Origin: Siderastrea radians
Taxonomy: Eukaryota; Cnidaria; Anthozoa; Scleractinia; Rhizangiidae
Direction of reading: 5' to 3'
NCBI GenBank assembly: GCA_964017195.1
Contig: OZ024898.1
Location: 10,303,130-10,367,129, forward strand
DNA length: 64,000 nt
In this document: in pieces, positions 11,507 to 20,900 of the stretch
How the letters are laid out: every line of letters starts with the position of its first letter
How positions within the stretch are numbered: position 1 is the first letter of the stretch
The notes under the pieces: model-generated
Database searches by the model: none
Seen by the model: only the letters and a program-made list of their open reading frames with translations
Told to the model about the DNA's origin: nothing
Made by a program: the position numbers and the translations under genes

Positions 11507-11788
11507 CAACTATGGCCATAAGTCTTGGGACACTTCGCTTAAATGGCGTCCCGTTAGCGTCATTTGAAAAATACTCTTGTCTGGCCCCCCTCCCCCCCCT
11601 GTACAATGTTGAAGTTAGGTTTTGAAATTGGTGACTGATCTTCAACATTGTTTGGGGAGGTGGGGGGGGGGGGGCAGAGATAGTCATAAAACTCACTTGT
11701 AAAAGATTTCTAATTACACTGGAGATTACATTTTCTTACTTCTCATTGAAATATTACCAAGTGTCCCAAGGTCTAATGGCCATAATTG
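11507..11788. mobile_element. MITE family 2, copy 3, tandem with copy 2
   Basis: Head-to-tail with copy 2; the junction reads ATAATTG|CAACTATGG. It is nearly identical to copy 2, which suggests duplication by recombination rather than independent insertion. Confidence 0.8.
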
Positions 11789-12159
11789 TAGTTGTTGTCT
11801 TCAGTCACTTTCGTGATACTACGCTCACTCAGGTAGGGATATCGATTGCACGATAAACGTTACATGAACTCTATATTACGACTCTTTACAATGAAAGAAG
11901 TCATTGGTACGAAGAGGTGTATTGCACTGAATAAAAGGACTCAAAAACTAAAGAATTCGAAGAATAAGTTCGTTGAGGTGATAGCTGTTTCGCAAAAGTC
12001 CATTAATTACCAGGTTGCCAGCAGAAATCAAAATAGTTGATTCAGAAGATACAAAATTCAAAACGTTTTGCTAATTCAACTTACAGCCACCGGATGTCAC
12101 GAAACCTCCCGGTTAGTTTTAAGTCTCTGCAAGGATCCTTACAAGTGGTATAGGCTCAG

Positions 12160-12676
12160 GGGTTAATAGCCGGAAATGATCGGTATTTTGTGGAGACTAA
12201 ATTATTGTAAATTTTAAGGTCACGCAATGTAAGGAGTCCAAAAATAATTAACGACGTATATAATGTGGCTCCAACTTTTGAGTCTGTGTTTAGGTGTGAC
12301 GTGCAAATAAAAGCTGCAGTATACTTGTGTGGTACTGCCTCAGTGTACAACGTTTCTGTGGATGAAATCCTAAAATGTGAACTTTCAAATGAAAGCTATT
12401 GCGCGGTACTTTAATGTTGAGCTGTTTATTATGCTGTACAAGGTGGTTCTAAGTTTTGAGTCTGTGAATAAAATCCCTTAGCGTTAATTACCATTCAAAT
12501 GAAAGCTAATGAGCAGTACTTTCCTTACTTTCGAGTACTTTCATGTGGCGCTGTTTTTTTTTTATGCTGTACAATTAAGGAAGTTGTAATTCTTTACTAT
12601 GTGTATGAAATCCTAAAGTGTGGCCGTTCAAATGTTTCCTGTTGTTCAATTTATTATCCCGTACAACGGTAGTTCT
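12160..12676 (+). repeat. Dispersed ~115-bp repeat, several degenerate units
   Basis: Units of the type GAGTCTGTGGATGAAATCC...TGTGACCATTCAAATGAAAGCTA...CAGTACTTTCCTGTGGTGCTG...TTATGCTGTACAAGGTGGTTCTAAC occur three to four times here with many changes. The BEL/Pao element inserted into the last unit. Its right flank (18957-18983, GTTCTTACTTTCGAGTC) continues the unit. Other copies are listed separately. Confidence 0.75.
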
Positions 12677-12961
12677 TGTTTCGGCCTACGAAAGCAATTT
12701 CTGACATTTTCTTAAATACGTATTATGCGACGTAATAAACGATAATTAGAGAGAACGAACTTAATCATCTTCACTAGTCGCGGATCCGTTCCACAGACAC
12801 CAATGGGTAAGCTGTAACTTTTTATTCATTTATTATATGTTTCTTCACTCCCCTAACGAATTGTAATCTATTGACAGCTTTCGAATAACCTACTGTATGA
12901 AACGTGGCAATAAACCTTACAGTGTAACATTTGAATCCTTGATAATGCGGCTAGTGAAACA
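12677..12961 (+). repeat. 5' LTR of BEL/Pao element
   Basis: Begins TGTTTCGGCCTACG and ends GCGGCTAGTGAAACA. An AATAAA lies at 12909-12914 as a possible polyadenylation signal. It is identical to the 3' LTR except for one base. The sequence just after it (12962 onward) shows no obvious TGG primer-binding site. A TGGGGACGGC stretch about 40 bases downstream (near 13004) is the only weak candidate. Confidence 0.95.
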
Positions 12962-13031
12962 TTCGAAAGCCAATCAAAAGTCAAGTTGAAAACCGAGTCA
13001 CATTGGGGACGGCAACACTGACAGCAACAAG

Positions 13032-14042
13032 ATGGCAGAAGCAGCAAAGATAGCGAGACGCTCAGCTAAAGGGAAATTCACAAGAAAAAGAAGCGATTTC
13101 TTAAACTCTGTTCGAGACAGAAACAGTATCGCAACTATAGAGAAAGCCTATGATCAATTGGAAGACGCTATGAAAGACCTTGAAGGTAAACATGAGCAAT
13201 TCACATCGTTTCTAAACGACGAAGAATTCGATGCAGCTGAAAATTGGATGAGTGAGCTGCAAACATTATACAGAGATGCAACAAATCTGAAAAATGAATA
13301 CATGGATAATATACAATTTGATGAATCTAACGCGCGCGCTACACGTGAGCGCGAGGAACTAGAAAATCAACAAAGAGAGCAAAATGAAAAATTGAAAGAA
13401 AACATTCTAATAAAGAGATCCGGCGCGCGCACTCTTTTTGATGCTATATTTAGCAATGCGACGCACATTCTAGAAACTGAGAATGCTGCAACTTCTCTCA
13501 TGAAGAAAGTACTCGCACAACTCGAAGAAGCATTTATTGAATGCAAGTTAAGGAATGAACAATATCTAGAGTTAAAAGGCAAGGAAATGATGGAACAAGA
13601 ACTGCTATGGATTTCAAATGTCCAGGTTCTGTACAGTCAAATATTTGAAATATTTGAAACCCGAATCAGTGAAAAGGAAGAAAGCAAACTCAGCGAAACA
13701 ACCCTATGCAACAGTAATTCACCGGGAACCGCCAATAATGTACATTTAGAGAAGATCAAAAGACCGCACTTTGAAGGCGATATAAGAGAGTACCCTCAGT
13801 TTAAGCGAGATTTTCAAACGCAAGTAATGCCAGGTCTTACTAAGCTCACAGCCCCGTACACGTTACGTACTTGTCTTGACAAAGAAGCTCTAGCACAGGT
13901 TAAATCAGTTGATGGTGATATCGAAGAAATGTGGGCCCGTTTAGATGAAAAGTTCGGAGACCCAGGAAAGGTCACGGATGTGATCATTAATGATATCAAG
14001 CGATTTGAGAGGGAGAAAGCAAGAAATTTGTGGAATTCGTAG
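13032..14042 (+). CDS. BEL/Pao Gag, N-terminal part (DUF1759-type)
   Basis: 336 codons from an ATG 70 bases after the 5' LTR. The first ~200 residues are charged and helical, rich in Glu/Lys/Arg. They lead into a region with KIKRPHFEGDIREYPQFKRD and then LRTCLDKEALAQVKS, the pattern of the DUF1759 gag domain of BEL/Pao elements, which forms the particle core. The frame ends early: after NDIKRFERE the natural continuation lies one phase over (14044 onward). This corresponds to loss of one base (or gain of two) near 14036. As a fragment it could still give a truncated Gag. Confidence 0.85.
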   Translation: MAEAAKIARRSAKGKFTRKRSDFLNSVRDRNSIATIEKAYDQLEDAMKDLEGKHEQFTSFLNDEEFDAAENWMSELQTLYRDATNLKNEYMDNIQFDESNARATREREELENQQREQNEKLKENILIKRSGARTLFDAIFSNATHILETENAATSLMKKVLAQLEEAFIECKLRNEQYLELKGKEMMEQELLWISNVQVLYSQIFEIFETRISEKEESKLSETTLCNSNSPGTANNVHLEKIKRPHFEGDIREYPQFKRDFQTQVMPGLTKLTAPYTLRTCLDKEALAQVKSVDGDIEEMWARLDEKFGDPGKVTDVIINDIKRFEREKARNLWNS

Positions 14043-14257
14043 ATATGATAGAGGATAGTTATCGTGACTTGAAAAGACTCGGTATTGAAAAGGAAATTAC
14101 AACCACAAGCTCAGTTAGCACTATTGAAAGCAAACTTCCTCCTGATCACAGAAAGGAATGGGCTAGGCTTGTTAGCTCACGCAAAAGTACAGTCGACAAA
14201 ACTGACAAATTTCCCCAAGTCTCCTCGATTTTCTATTGGATCAAAAACGTGCCATAG
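14030..14257 (+). CDS. BEL/Pao Gag continuation fragment, shifted frame
   Basis: A short open frame in the next phase that continues the Gag domain (EFVDMIEDSYRDLKRLG, then STIESKLPPDHRKEW, typical of the end of DUF1759). It overlaps the previous frame by 13 bases. It runs out just after a run of four C (about 14212-14216), beyond which the protein-like reading continues in a third phase. The start given is simply the first possible codon; this is a middle fragment, not an independent gene. Confidence 0.75.
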   Translation: MEFVDMIEDSYRDLKRLGIEKEITTTSSVSTIESKLPPDHRKEWARLVSSRKSTVDKTDKFPQVSSIFYWIKNVP

Positions 14258-15498
14258 AATATGACGCATCTGACTTAAGATCAGCAGGCACACCTCAAGT
14301 GCGAGGCGCAACCCATTTATCAGATGGGAGACCATCGCCAACGGCAAAATATTGCCTTGTGCATGGTAACGCGAAGCATTCCACTTATGAGTGTAGAAAT
14401 TATCTAGCTAAACCTGTTCAACAGAGAAAGGATGTTGTAAAGGATAAGCTTGCATGCTTTTCGTGCCTGAAACCAGGCCATCGCTGGGTTCAGTGCAAAA
14501 AGAAGAAAGAATGTGGTATTGATAATTGCAAGGTATTCCATCACCGAACTCTTCACGAGAATAAAAGGAACACCCCAACCGGCGAGGATGATCAAGAAGA
14601 AGAAGTCTCCGGCACCACAAACACGTGTTCGAGAATCAGTAGTAAGACCACATGCCTCTTACAGATACAACGGATAAAAACGCACGCAAACTGGCTCAAT
14701 GTTATGTGGGATAATGCATCTTCGTTTAGTTTTATTACGAACAAGACAGCCAAAGCGCAAAAATTGCATGGTACAACAGTTCAGCTGTCACTTGTAAAGG
14801 TTGGAGCAGAGAAAAAGGATATCACGACGAAGAAGTACACATTACCACTTATTGATTTGCAAGGACATCAGACCCTCATTGAAGTTTATGGAATCGACCA
14901 AATAACATCTAACATCCGCAAAATCAAGATCGATGGAATACCCCATATTTTTGACGTCCCAAAGAAGGACATAGAACGACCAACTGGAACCATCGACGTG
15001 CTGATAGGATATGACTATGCAGGATTGCATCCAGAAATGCAAAATCGCTCGGGACACCTCCTGTTGCTAAAGAATCGCTTTGGTTTCTGTATCGGTGGGA
15101 CACACCCAGCAATTGAAGAAAATGCAGAATGTTTCAAATACAATGTAGCGCATGTAAATCATGTAAGAGGAATCGAGTTAAGCGATTTCTACAAAATAGA
15201 AAATCTGGGCGTGGAGTGTACACCGCGCTGCGGCGGCTGTAAATGTGGGAAATGCCCACCAGGCAGTAAGAATTATACGCTCAAAGAAGAAAAGGAATTG
15301 AATCTTATCGAGAATAATCTTGAATATAATTCACAAGAGAATCTATGGATAACTACCTACCCATGGATTAAAGGACAACAAAAGAGCCGCGTATGGAAGA
15401 TTGATGTCAACAGAACAACGTCTGCGCAAAAATCCAGATCACGCGAAAGTGTACCAACAACAGATACAAGATATGATCGACAGAGATGTAGCTCGTAA
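14236..15498 (+). CDS. BEL/Pao zinc-knuckle and aspartic protease fragment (DUF1758-type)
   Basis: 420 codons. Residues ~40-53 (C-x2-HG...H-x4-C) and 74-87 (CFSCLKPGHRWVQC) are the zinc-binding knuckles of the Gag C-terminus. MWDNASSFSFI at about 157-167 is at the position of the aspartic protease active site. The usual D-S/T-G/A signature appears here as D-N-A, which could impair the enzyme. LIGYDYAGLHP near residue 255 resembles the second protease strand region (DUF1758). A late C-G-G-C-K-C-G-K-C-P cluster sits at about 331-341. The frame overlaps pol for 98 bases in a different phase, corresponding to a one-base gain between 15400 and 15498. The start has TTG and is not a real initiation site. 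Confidence 0.85.
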   Translation: MDQKRAIEYDASDLRSAGTPQVRGATHLSDGRPSPTAKYCLVHGNAKHSTYECRNYLAKPVQQRKDVVKDKLACFSCLKPGHRWVQCKKKKECGIDNCKVFHHRTLHENKRNTPTGEDDQEEEVSGTTNTCSRISSKTTCLLQIQRIKTHANWLNVMWDNASSFSFITNKTAKAQKLHGTTVQLSLVKVGAEKKDITTKKYTLPLIDLQGHQTLIEVYGIDQITSNIRKIKIDGIPHIFDVPKKDIERPTGTIDVLIGYDYAGLHPEMQNRSGHLLLLKNRFGFCIGGTHPAIEENAECFKYNVAHVNHVRGIELSDFYKIENLGVECTPRCGGCKCGKCPPGSKNYTLKEEKELNLIENNLEYNSQENLWITTYPWIKGQQKSRVWKIDVNRTTSAQKSRSRESVPTTDTRYDRQRCSS

Positions 15499-18400
15499 AC
15501 TAAACACTGAAGAAATAACAAAGTATAACGGGCCAGTGCATTACATCTCGCATCACGAGGTCTTGAAAACTGATTCAAAATCCACACCTGTCCGCATCGT
15601 CTTCAATAGCAGTGCTAGCTATATGGGCCATATTCTAAACGAATATTGGGCAAAGGGACCAGACCTCTTGAATAACCTATTAGGAATACTCATAAGATTT
15701 CGCGAAAATCGTGTTGCATTCATTGGAGATGTCAGCAAGATGTATCATACTGTAAAAACTAAGGTCGTTGAACAACATACTCATCGTTTCCTATGGAGAG
15801 ACATGAACACGGCAAGAGAACCTGACACTTATGTGATACAAAGAGTGTCCTTTGGCGACAGACCTTCCGGAACGATAGCAACCGTTGCTATGAGAAAAAC
15901 AGCACAAATGGGTATCGAATCTCATCCCCAAGCAGCTCAGATTATAAAGGAAAACTCCTACATGGATGACATAATTGAGAGCGTCGATGACACTAAGTTA
16001 GCTAAACAACTAACAGAAGCTATTGAAGAACTCTTGATCAAGGGAGGATTTCGCATAAAAGAATGGATAATGTCAAAAGATGACACTGAAGAAAATCTGA
16101 CGTTCACCTTGAGAGGCGATTCAAACGAACCCACGGAAAAGGTTCTTGGAGTTGTATGGAATCCGCGTACGGATCAGTTGTGTTTTCGCGTTAAATTCGA
16201 TTTACAGATGAAGAGTAAAAGGAAAAGACCTCCATCCCAAGGAATTGATATAACGAGCTCACAAGACATCAAACTTACAAAAAGAATTGTCTTATCTCAA
16301 GTCAATCGCATTTATGATCCGATGGGACTCGCCACTCCATTTACAATCAGGGCTAAAGGCTTGATGAGAAGTTTGTGGATAAGCGAAAACAAATCTGACT
16401 GGGATGATCCAATTCCTGATATGCTTAAGAAAGAATGGATGAACTCCTTTGATGATCTTCCAAACATGGAACAAGAAGTCTTTGAGAGATGTATCAAACC
16501 CGCAAATGCAAGAGGGGATCCAATTTTAGTGATATTTAGTGACGGATCAGAAGTAGCTTACGGCGCATGCGCTTACGCCAGGTGGAACACCACAGACAAC
16601 AGCTATGAAAGCAGATTGATCATATCGAAAAATCGACTTTCCCCTGTGAAGAAAATGTCTATTGACCGAGTCGAATTATGTGGAGCAGTTCTGAATAAAA
16701 GACTCAAGACATTTATAGAAAAGGAATCGAGGTACAGATTTACTAAATTCTACCACATCGTTGACTCACAAATAGTGTACGGAATGGTTCAGAAGGAATC
16801 ATATGGCTTTAATACTTTCGCCGCCACACGTATTGGCGAGATCCAACAGGGAACCAACAAAGATGATTGGTATTGGGTAGAGAGTAAGAATAACATAGCG
16901 GATTGGATTACACGAGGAAGGAAACCGGCAGAGATTGGATTGAATAGCATCTGGCAAACCGGTCCAGAATTCCTTAGATTTCCTGAACATGAGTGGCCGA
17001 TATGCAAGCCAAATTATCAGAAAGAGTTACCAGAACAAATAAAAACAGTTATGTTAGCTGAAGCTAAATCTGAAGATAGCTTAGAAGCAAGAATTGACAT
17101 AAACAGATATTCCAACTACACTAAGCTAATCAGAGTGACTGCAAGGGTATTGTCCTTGTACAAACGAAAACCTCGACCTTCCTTAAAGAACGTAACTAGT
17201 CCATTAACGCCAGAAGATATAGACAGAGCAGAAAGATTCTGGATACTTCGATGTCAAAAATTGTTAACAGCGGACATGGAAAAAGGAAGATTCAAAAGAC
17301 TATGTCCACGGACGCGAGAGGATGGCATAATAGTTGTAGGCGGCAGAGTTGAAAAGTGGCTCGAGATAAGCTACAATAAGAACGACTTAATTTTGCTACC
17401 ATACGAGCATCGCTTTGCAAGGTTATATGCTGAATATATACACCAAAGAGGGCATCATGGGGTATCATCTACAGTAAGCAAGATAAGAGCACGATTTTGG
17501 ATTACAAATATCCAACGTATGGTGAGGTCCATCAAATACAACTGCGTAATCTGCAAGAAGATAGATAAACAGCTTTGCCAACAAAAGATGGGAAAACTAC
17601 CAGAGGAGAGATTGAAACCCTCCCCACCTTGGCACTATACAGGTATAGATCTCTTTGGACCTTTCAAAATCAGAGATGAAGTGAAGCGAAGAACCTATGG
17701 GAAATGTTACGGAGTGATATTCAACTGCATGTGCACTCGAGCAGTTCACTTAGATCTAGCACCGGACTACAGCACGGAAACATTTCTATTAGTACTCAGA
17801 AGATTTGTATCATTGAGAGGGTATCCAGCAAAGTTGTATTCTGACAACGGACCACAATTAGTAGCTGCTGATAAAGAGCTCAAAGATATAACGAAGAACT
17901 GGAATTGGGACGAATTACTCGAATTCGGAGTAACAGAGGGCCTACAATGGGAATTCTCACCTGCCGACGCCCCTTGGTACAATGGCACATCCGAAGCATT
18001 AATACGTTCCGTCAAACGAGGTTTAAACATCGCAATCGGAGATAACATCATGACATTCTCTGAATTACAGACAGCCTGCTTTGAAGTTGGTAACTTGATA
18101 AACGAAAGACCAATTGGTAAGCACCCAACTGATACAGATGATGGCGTATATTTAAGTCCGAACGACCTATTACTTGGAAGATCTACTTCGCGAGTTCCAA
18201 GCGGACCCTTTAGGGAAACAACAAACCCTCGTCACAGATTTGAATTTGTCCAGAATTTAGTGAAGAGCTTCTGGAGAAAATGGACGCGCGATTATTTTCC
18301 TAGTCTTCTTATTGAATCGAAGTGGCACACCGCACACCGTGATGTTAAAGTCGGAGACGTCGTCTTGATACAAGACTCGAATCTTGTTCGAGGAAATTGG

Positions 18401-18592
18401 AAACTAGGCAAAGTTATCACAGCCAAACCGAGTAAAGATGGAAGAGTACGCAGAGTGGAGATCGTCTATAAGAACACTAAGCCAGGAGAACATGTAAAGA
18501 CATACCGCGGAGGAGGCTATGTAACGGTTGAACGTCCTGTTCAGAGGATAATAGTCATCGTTCCAGTGGACGAAAACGAAATGAAAGACTAA
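15401..18592 (+). CDS. BEL/Pao Pol: reverse transcriptase, RNase H, integrase
   Basis: 1063 codons, uninterrupted. Reverse transcriptase: FIGDVSKMYH (Asp near residue 110) and catalytic YMDD at 187-190. The Pao-type peptidase/connection region follows (RIYDPMGLATPF). RNase H: VIFSDGSEVAYGACAYARW near 375-393 with the catalytic Asp, later IVDSQ. Integrase: a zinc-binding H-x3-4-H...C-x2-C module (HQRGHHG near 685 to CVICKK near 712), then the catalytic D-D-E core (GIDLFGPF ~748, YSDNGPQ ~812, NGTSEALIRS ~860). The C-terminal ~130 residues are of the DUF5641 type usual for BEL/Pao. All visible catalytic residues are kept. The true protein would be cleaved from Gag-Pol, so the ATG at 15401 is not meaningful. 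Confidence 0.95.
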   Translation: MMSTEQRLRKNPDHAKVYQQQIQDMIDRDVARKLNTEEITKYNGPVHYISHHEVLKTDSKSTPVRIVFNSSASYMGHILNEYWAKGPDLLNNLLGILIRFRENRVAFIGDVSKMYHTVKTKVVEQHTHRFLWRDMNTAREPDTYVIQRVSFGDRPSGTIATVAMRKTAQMGIESHPQAAQIIKENSYMDDIIESVDDTKLAKQLTEAIEELLIKGGFRIKEWIMSKDDTEENLTFTLRGDSNEPTEKVLGVVWNPRTDQLCFRVKFDLQMKSKRKRPPSQGIDITSSQDIKLTKRIVLSQVNRIYDPMGLATPFTIRAKGLMRSLWISENKSDWDDPIPDMLKKEWMNSFDDLPNMEQEVFERCIKPANARGDPILVIFSDGSEVAYGACAYARWNTTDNSYESRLIISKNRLSPVKKMSIDRVELCGAVLNKRLKTFIEKESRYRFTKFYHIVDSQIVYGMVQKESYGFNTFAATRIGEIQQGTNKDDWYWVESKNNIADWITRGRKPAEIGLNSIWQTGPEFLRFPEHEWPICKPNYQKELPEQIKTVMLAEAKSEDSLEARIDINRYSNYTKLIRVTARVLSLYKRKPRPSLKNVTSPLTPEDIDRAERFWILRCQKLLTADMEKGRFKRLCPRTREDGIIVVGGRVEKWLEISYNKNDLILLPYEHRFARLYAEYIHQRGHHGVSSTVSKIRARFWITNIQRMVRSIKYNCVICKKIDKQLCQQKMGKLPEERLKPSPPWHYTGIDLFGPFKIRDEVKRRTYGKCYGVIFNCMCTRAVHLDLAPDYSTETFLLVLRRFVSLRGYPAKLYSDNGPQLVAADKELKDITKNWNWDELLEFGVTEGLQWEFSPADAPWYNGTSEALIRSVKRGLNIAIGDNIMTFSELQTACFEVGNLINERPIGKHPTDTDDGVYLSPNDLLLGRSTSRVPSGPFRETTNPRHRFEFVQNLVKSFWRKWTRDYFPSLLIESKWHTAHRDVKVGDVVLIQDSNLVRGNWKLGKVITAKPSKDGRVRRVEIVYKNTKPGEHVKTYRGGGYVTVERPVQRIIVIVPVDENEMKD

Positions 18593-18657
18593 ATGAACTT
18601 TACTAAACTCGATTTTGTAACTTTACTATTTAAACTTTCTAACTTGCACAACTTTCT

Positions 18658-18671
18658 AGAAGAGAGGGGAG
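18658..18671 (+). other. Polypurine tract of BEL/Pao element
   Basis: AGAAGAGAGGGGAG immediately precedes the TG of the 3' LTR, the expected site of plus-strand priming. Confidence 0.85.
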
Positions 18672-18956
18672 TGTTTCGGCCTACGAAAGCAATTTCTGAC
18701 ATTTTCTTAAATACGTATTATGCGACGTAATAAACGATAATTAGAGAGAACGAACTTAATCATCTTCACTAGTCGCGGATCCGTTCCACAGACACCAATG
18801 GGTAAGCTGTAACTTTTTATTCATTTATTATATGTTTCTTCACTCCCCTAACGAATTGTAATCTATTGACAGCTTTCGAATAACCTACTGTATGAAACGT
18901 GGCAATAAACCTTACAGTGTAACATTTGAATCCTTGGTAATGCGGCTAGTGAAACA
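18672..18956 (+). repeat. 3' LTR of BEL/Pao element
   Basis: 285 bp, matching 12677-12961 except for one base in the last 25 positions. Confidence 0.95.
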
Positions 18957-18961
18957 GTTCT

Positions 18962-20720
18962 TACTTTCGAGTCAAAAATTAATATCGTTAAATCAGAGGG
19001 GAGGGGGTCTGAACTTCCCCACTCCTGTACCCCTCTACCCGTAGACTTCCCGCGGGTTCACTTGGAACTCGGTAAGACCTTGAAAGTGAGCTTCTATCTT
19101 AGTATTTGGTGGGGTCAGTTTGGTGTACAAGATATAGCGACTTTTTTTAAAATCTATTTTAAGTTAATTTTCGTCATTTTCAAATGAATGGAAAGTTACG
19201 TTTGCAAAAAGAAAAGAGTTACGCTAAAGAGAGCTCTTTTTTACAGCAATTGGGAATATTTCTTCTTCTTTATGACCAAAAATCGGTAAAGATTTGTTAG
19301 ACTTGAGGACTTCCGTTAGGCTGTAAAGTTATACTAATATTGTGCAGCATAATAAACAGCAACATAGGAAAATACTACTCAGTAGCTTTCATTTGAATAG
19401 TCATACTTAAGAATTTCATCCACAGAATCAAAAGTTAGAACCACCTTGTAAACATCGTTGTATTTAAGAGTACACACCTGAATGATAAAACGTGGTTGGA
19501 TGCAAAGTATAAACCATAAACGTGCGACACGATGGAATCCTGGGAAGACAGTACTGACAAACTTGATGCTCGTTCCATATACTGATGTTGAAGACATTTC
19601 CATTCCTAAGAAGGTTTTGGAGTAGATTTGGGTATACTGTGTTTTGTTTATTTCCACGGTGCCTGAGAACAGAAGCAACTTTTAACGCTTCCCAGAAAAC
19701 CATTGGGTCGTATTGTTCATAATATACGCTTTTCACATGACAACTTTTTTTCAGTTAGGCGGTATATACAATGGCTAACTATCTGCAATTTGTAATAGCG
19801 TGACCTATTCAAATAACGTGACCTGCCGAGACCACTTATTATAAGGATAGTGTCACGAAATTTTCTTACATACTGTTAGCTACTACTTCCACAATCGGAT
19901 ACAACGCGCGGACACAAATCATGTCAATTTTCATGTTTATCAACTATCTTAGCAATACTGACCATTTTAAGCAAGTAGATCGAACAAAAATATTATGTAA
20001 ATCAGACAGAAATCTGTATCCGATTTACAGAACTATAACGAACTTTATTATATTAAACAGTCAGAAGAAGTGTTCTCAAGTCGATTTACTTAGAAAAAGG
20101 TTTCTGAGTCCTCTCAACGGGAGTCAAACCCATGACCTTCTAGGTGCCGGTTAGATGCACCACACTATATAACCATTATATAACAACTATAACAATGCCA
20201 TTTCAAATTTAATTTCCCACCCTAGAACGGTCTAGAGCATCTTGTATCTTGTTAGACCTGCACTGTATGTCAAGAGAATCAAAAGAAAATGCTTTTCACA
20301 GATTTCATATTAATTGACGTAAAAATGTGGTTGTTATTCATCGTGGTTTGAAGTGATGGCTTTCTTTATCATTTGTCACATGTGCGCAATATAGTCACCT
20401 TGACTCCCATTTTGATGTTGATCGCGACGTTTCGACGCTTTACACTGCAAGACTTGATACTTGATCAGGTGATAGGTCAACTGGTTGTGAATTGTGATTA
20501 AGTGGAATAACTCTATTATTGAATAGACAATAAGAAATGTTATTACTGATAAATTAAAAAAAAAAGTAAAAACCTTTCTGTTTTATATGTGTAATAAATA
20601 TATTTGTAGCACCGTAGTTGTTGTTCATTGGTGCTTTTTCCATTGTCACTGTATTCTTATAGACTGGAAGATTTCGATCCTCGTTGTTTAAACTAGAAAC
20701 TCTTCTCTCAGAGGTCCGCT
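18962..20720. other. No gene seen; one minus-strand ~115-bp repeat
   Basis: A minus-strand copy of the ~115-bp repeat lies at about 19330-19460 (CAGCATAATAAACAGC, then AGTAGCTTTCATTTGAAT, then GAATTTCATCCACAGA). The rest is AT-rich and without a recognisable coding frame. Confidence 0.6.
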
Positions 20721-20900
20721 ACAGAGCGTTATCTTATGACGTTACGTCCGCCATAGTGGTGTACCAAAAACAATGAAACGGCGGCCATATTAGTGTACCA
20801 AGCCAATCCTGTGAGAGTTGAAATGTTTTGTTATGTAAACACTTTCTTTTGTTCCAGTTAAATTACACAGCTACTGGTCACGTGGGTTAAAACGCTCTAT
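20721..20900. mobile_element. MITE family 3, copy 1 (180 bp)
   Basis: Ends AGAGCGTT and AACGCTCTAT are inverted. The interior carries two GGCCAT...GTGTACCA segments and GGTCACGTG. A second copy with the same length and ends lies at 56803-56982. Confidence 0.7.

Larger units (their letters stand above)
12677..18956 (+). mobile_element. BEL/Pao LTR retrotransposon, recent insertion
   Basis: Two 285-bp direct LTRs (TG...CA) enclose gag, protease, reverse transcriptase, RNase H and integrase in that order on the plus strand. The flanks GTTCT (12672-12676) and GTTCT (18957-18961) are a perfect 5-bp target duplication. By eye the LTRs differ at one base (TTGATAATG against TTGGTAATG), so insertion was recent. 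A purine tract (18658-18671) precedes the 3' LTR. The coding part changes frame three times (near 14036, 14210-14236 and 15420-15498), so the copy as written cannot make one Gag-Pol. There is no envelope-like frame after the integrase. Confidence 0.97.

Noticed and set aside
15401..18592. Possible envelope gene downstream of integrase, making the element an endogenous retrovirus
   Set aside because: Only 65 bases separate the pol stop from the polypurine tract; no envelope-like frame exists.
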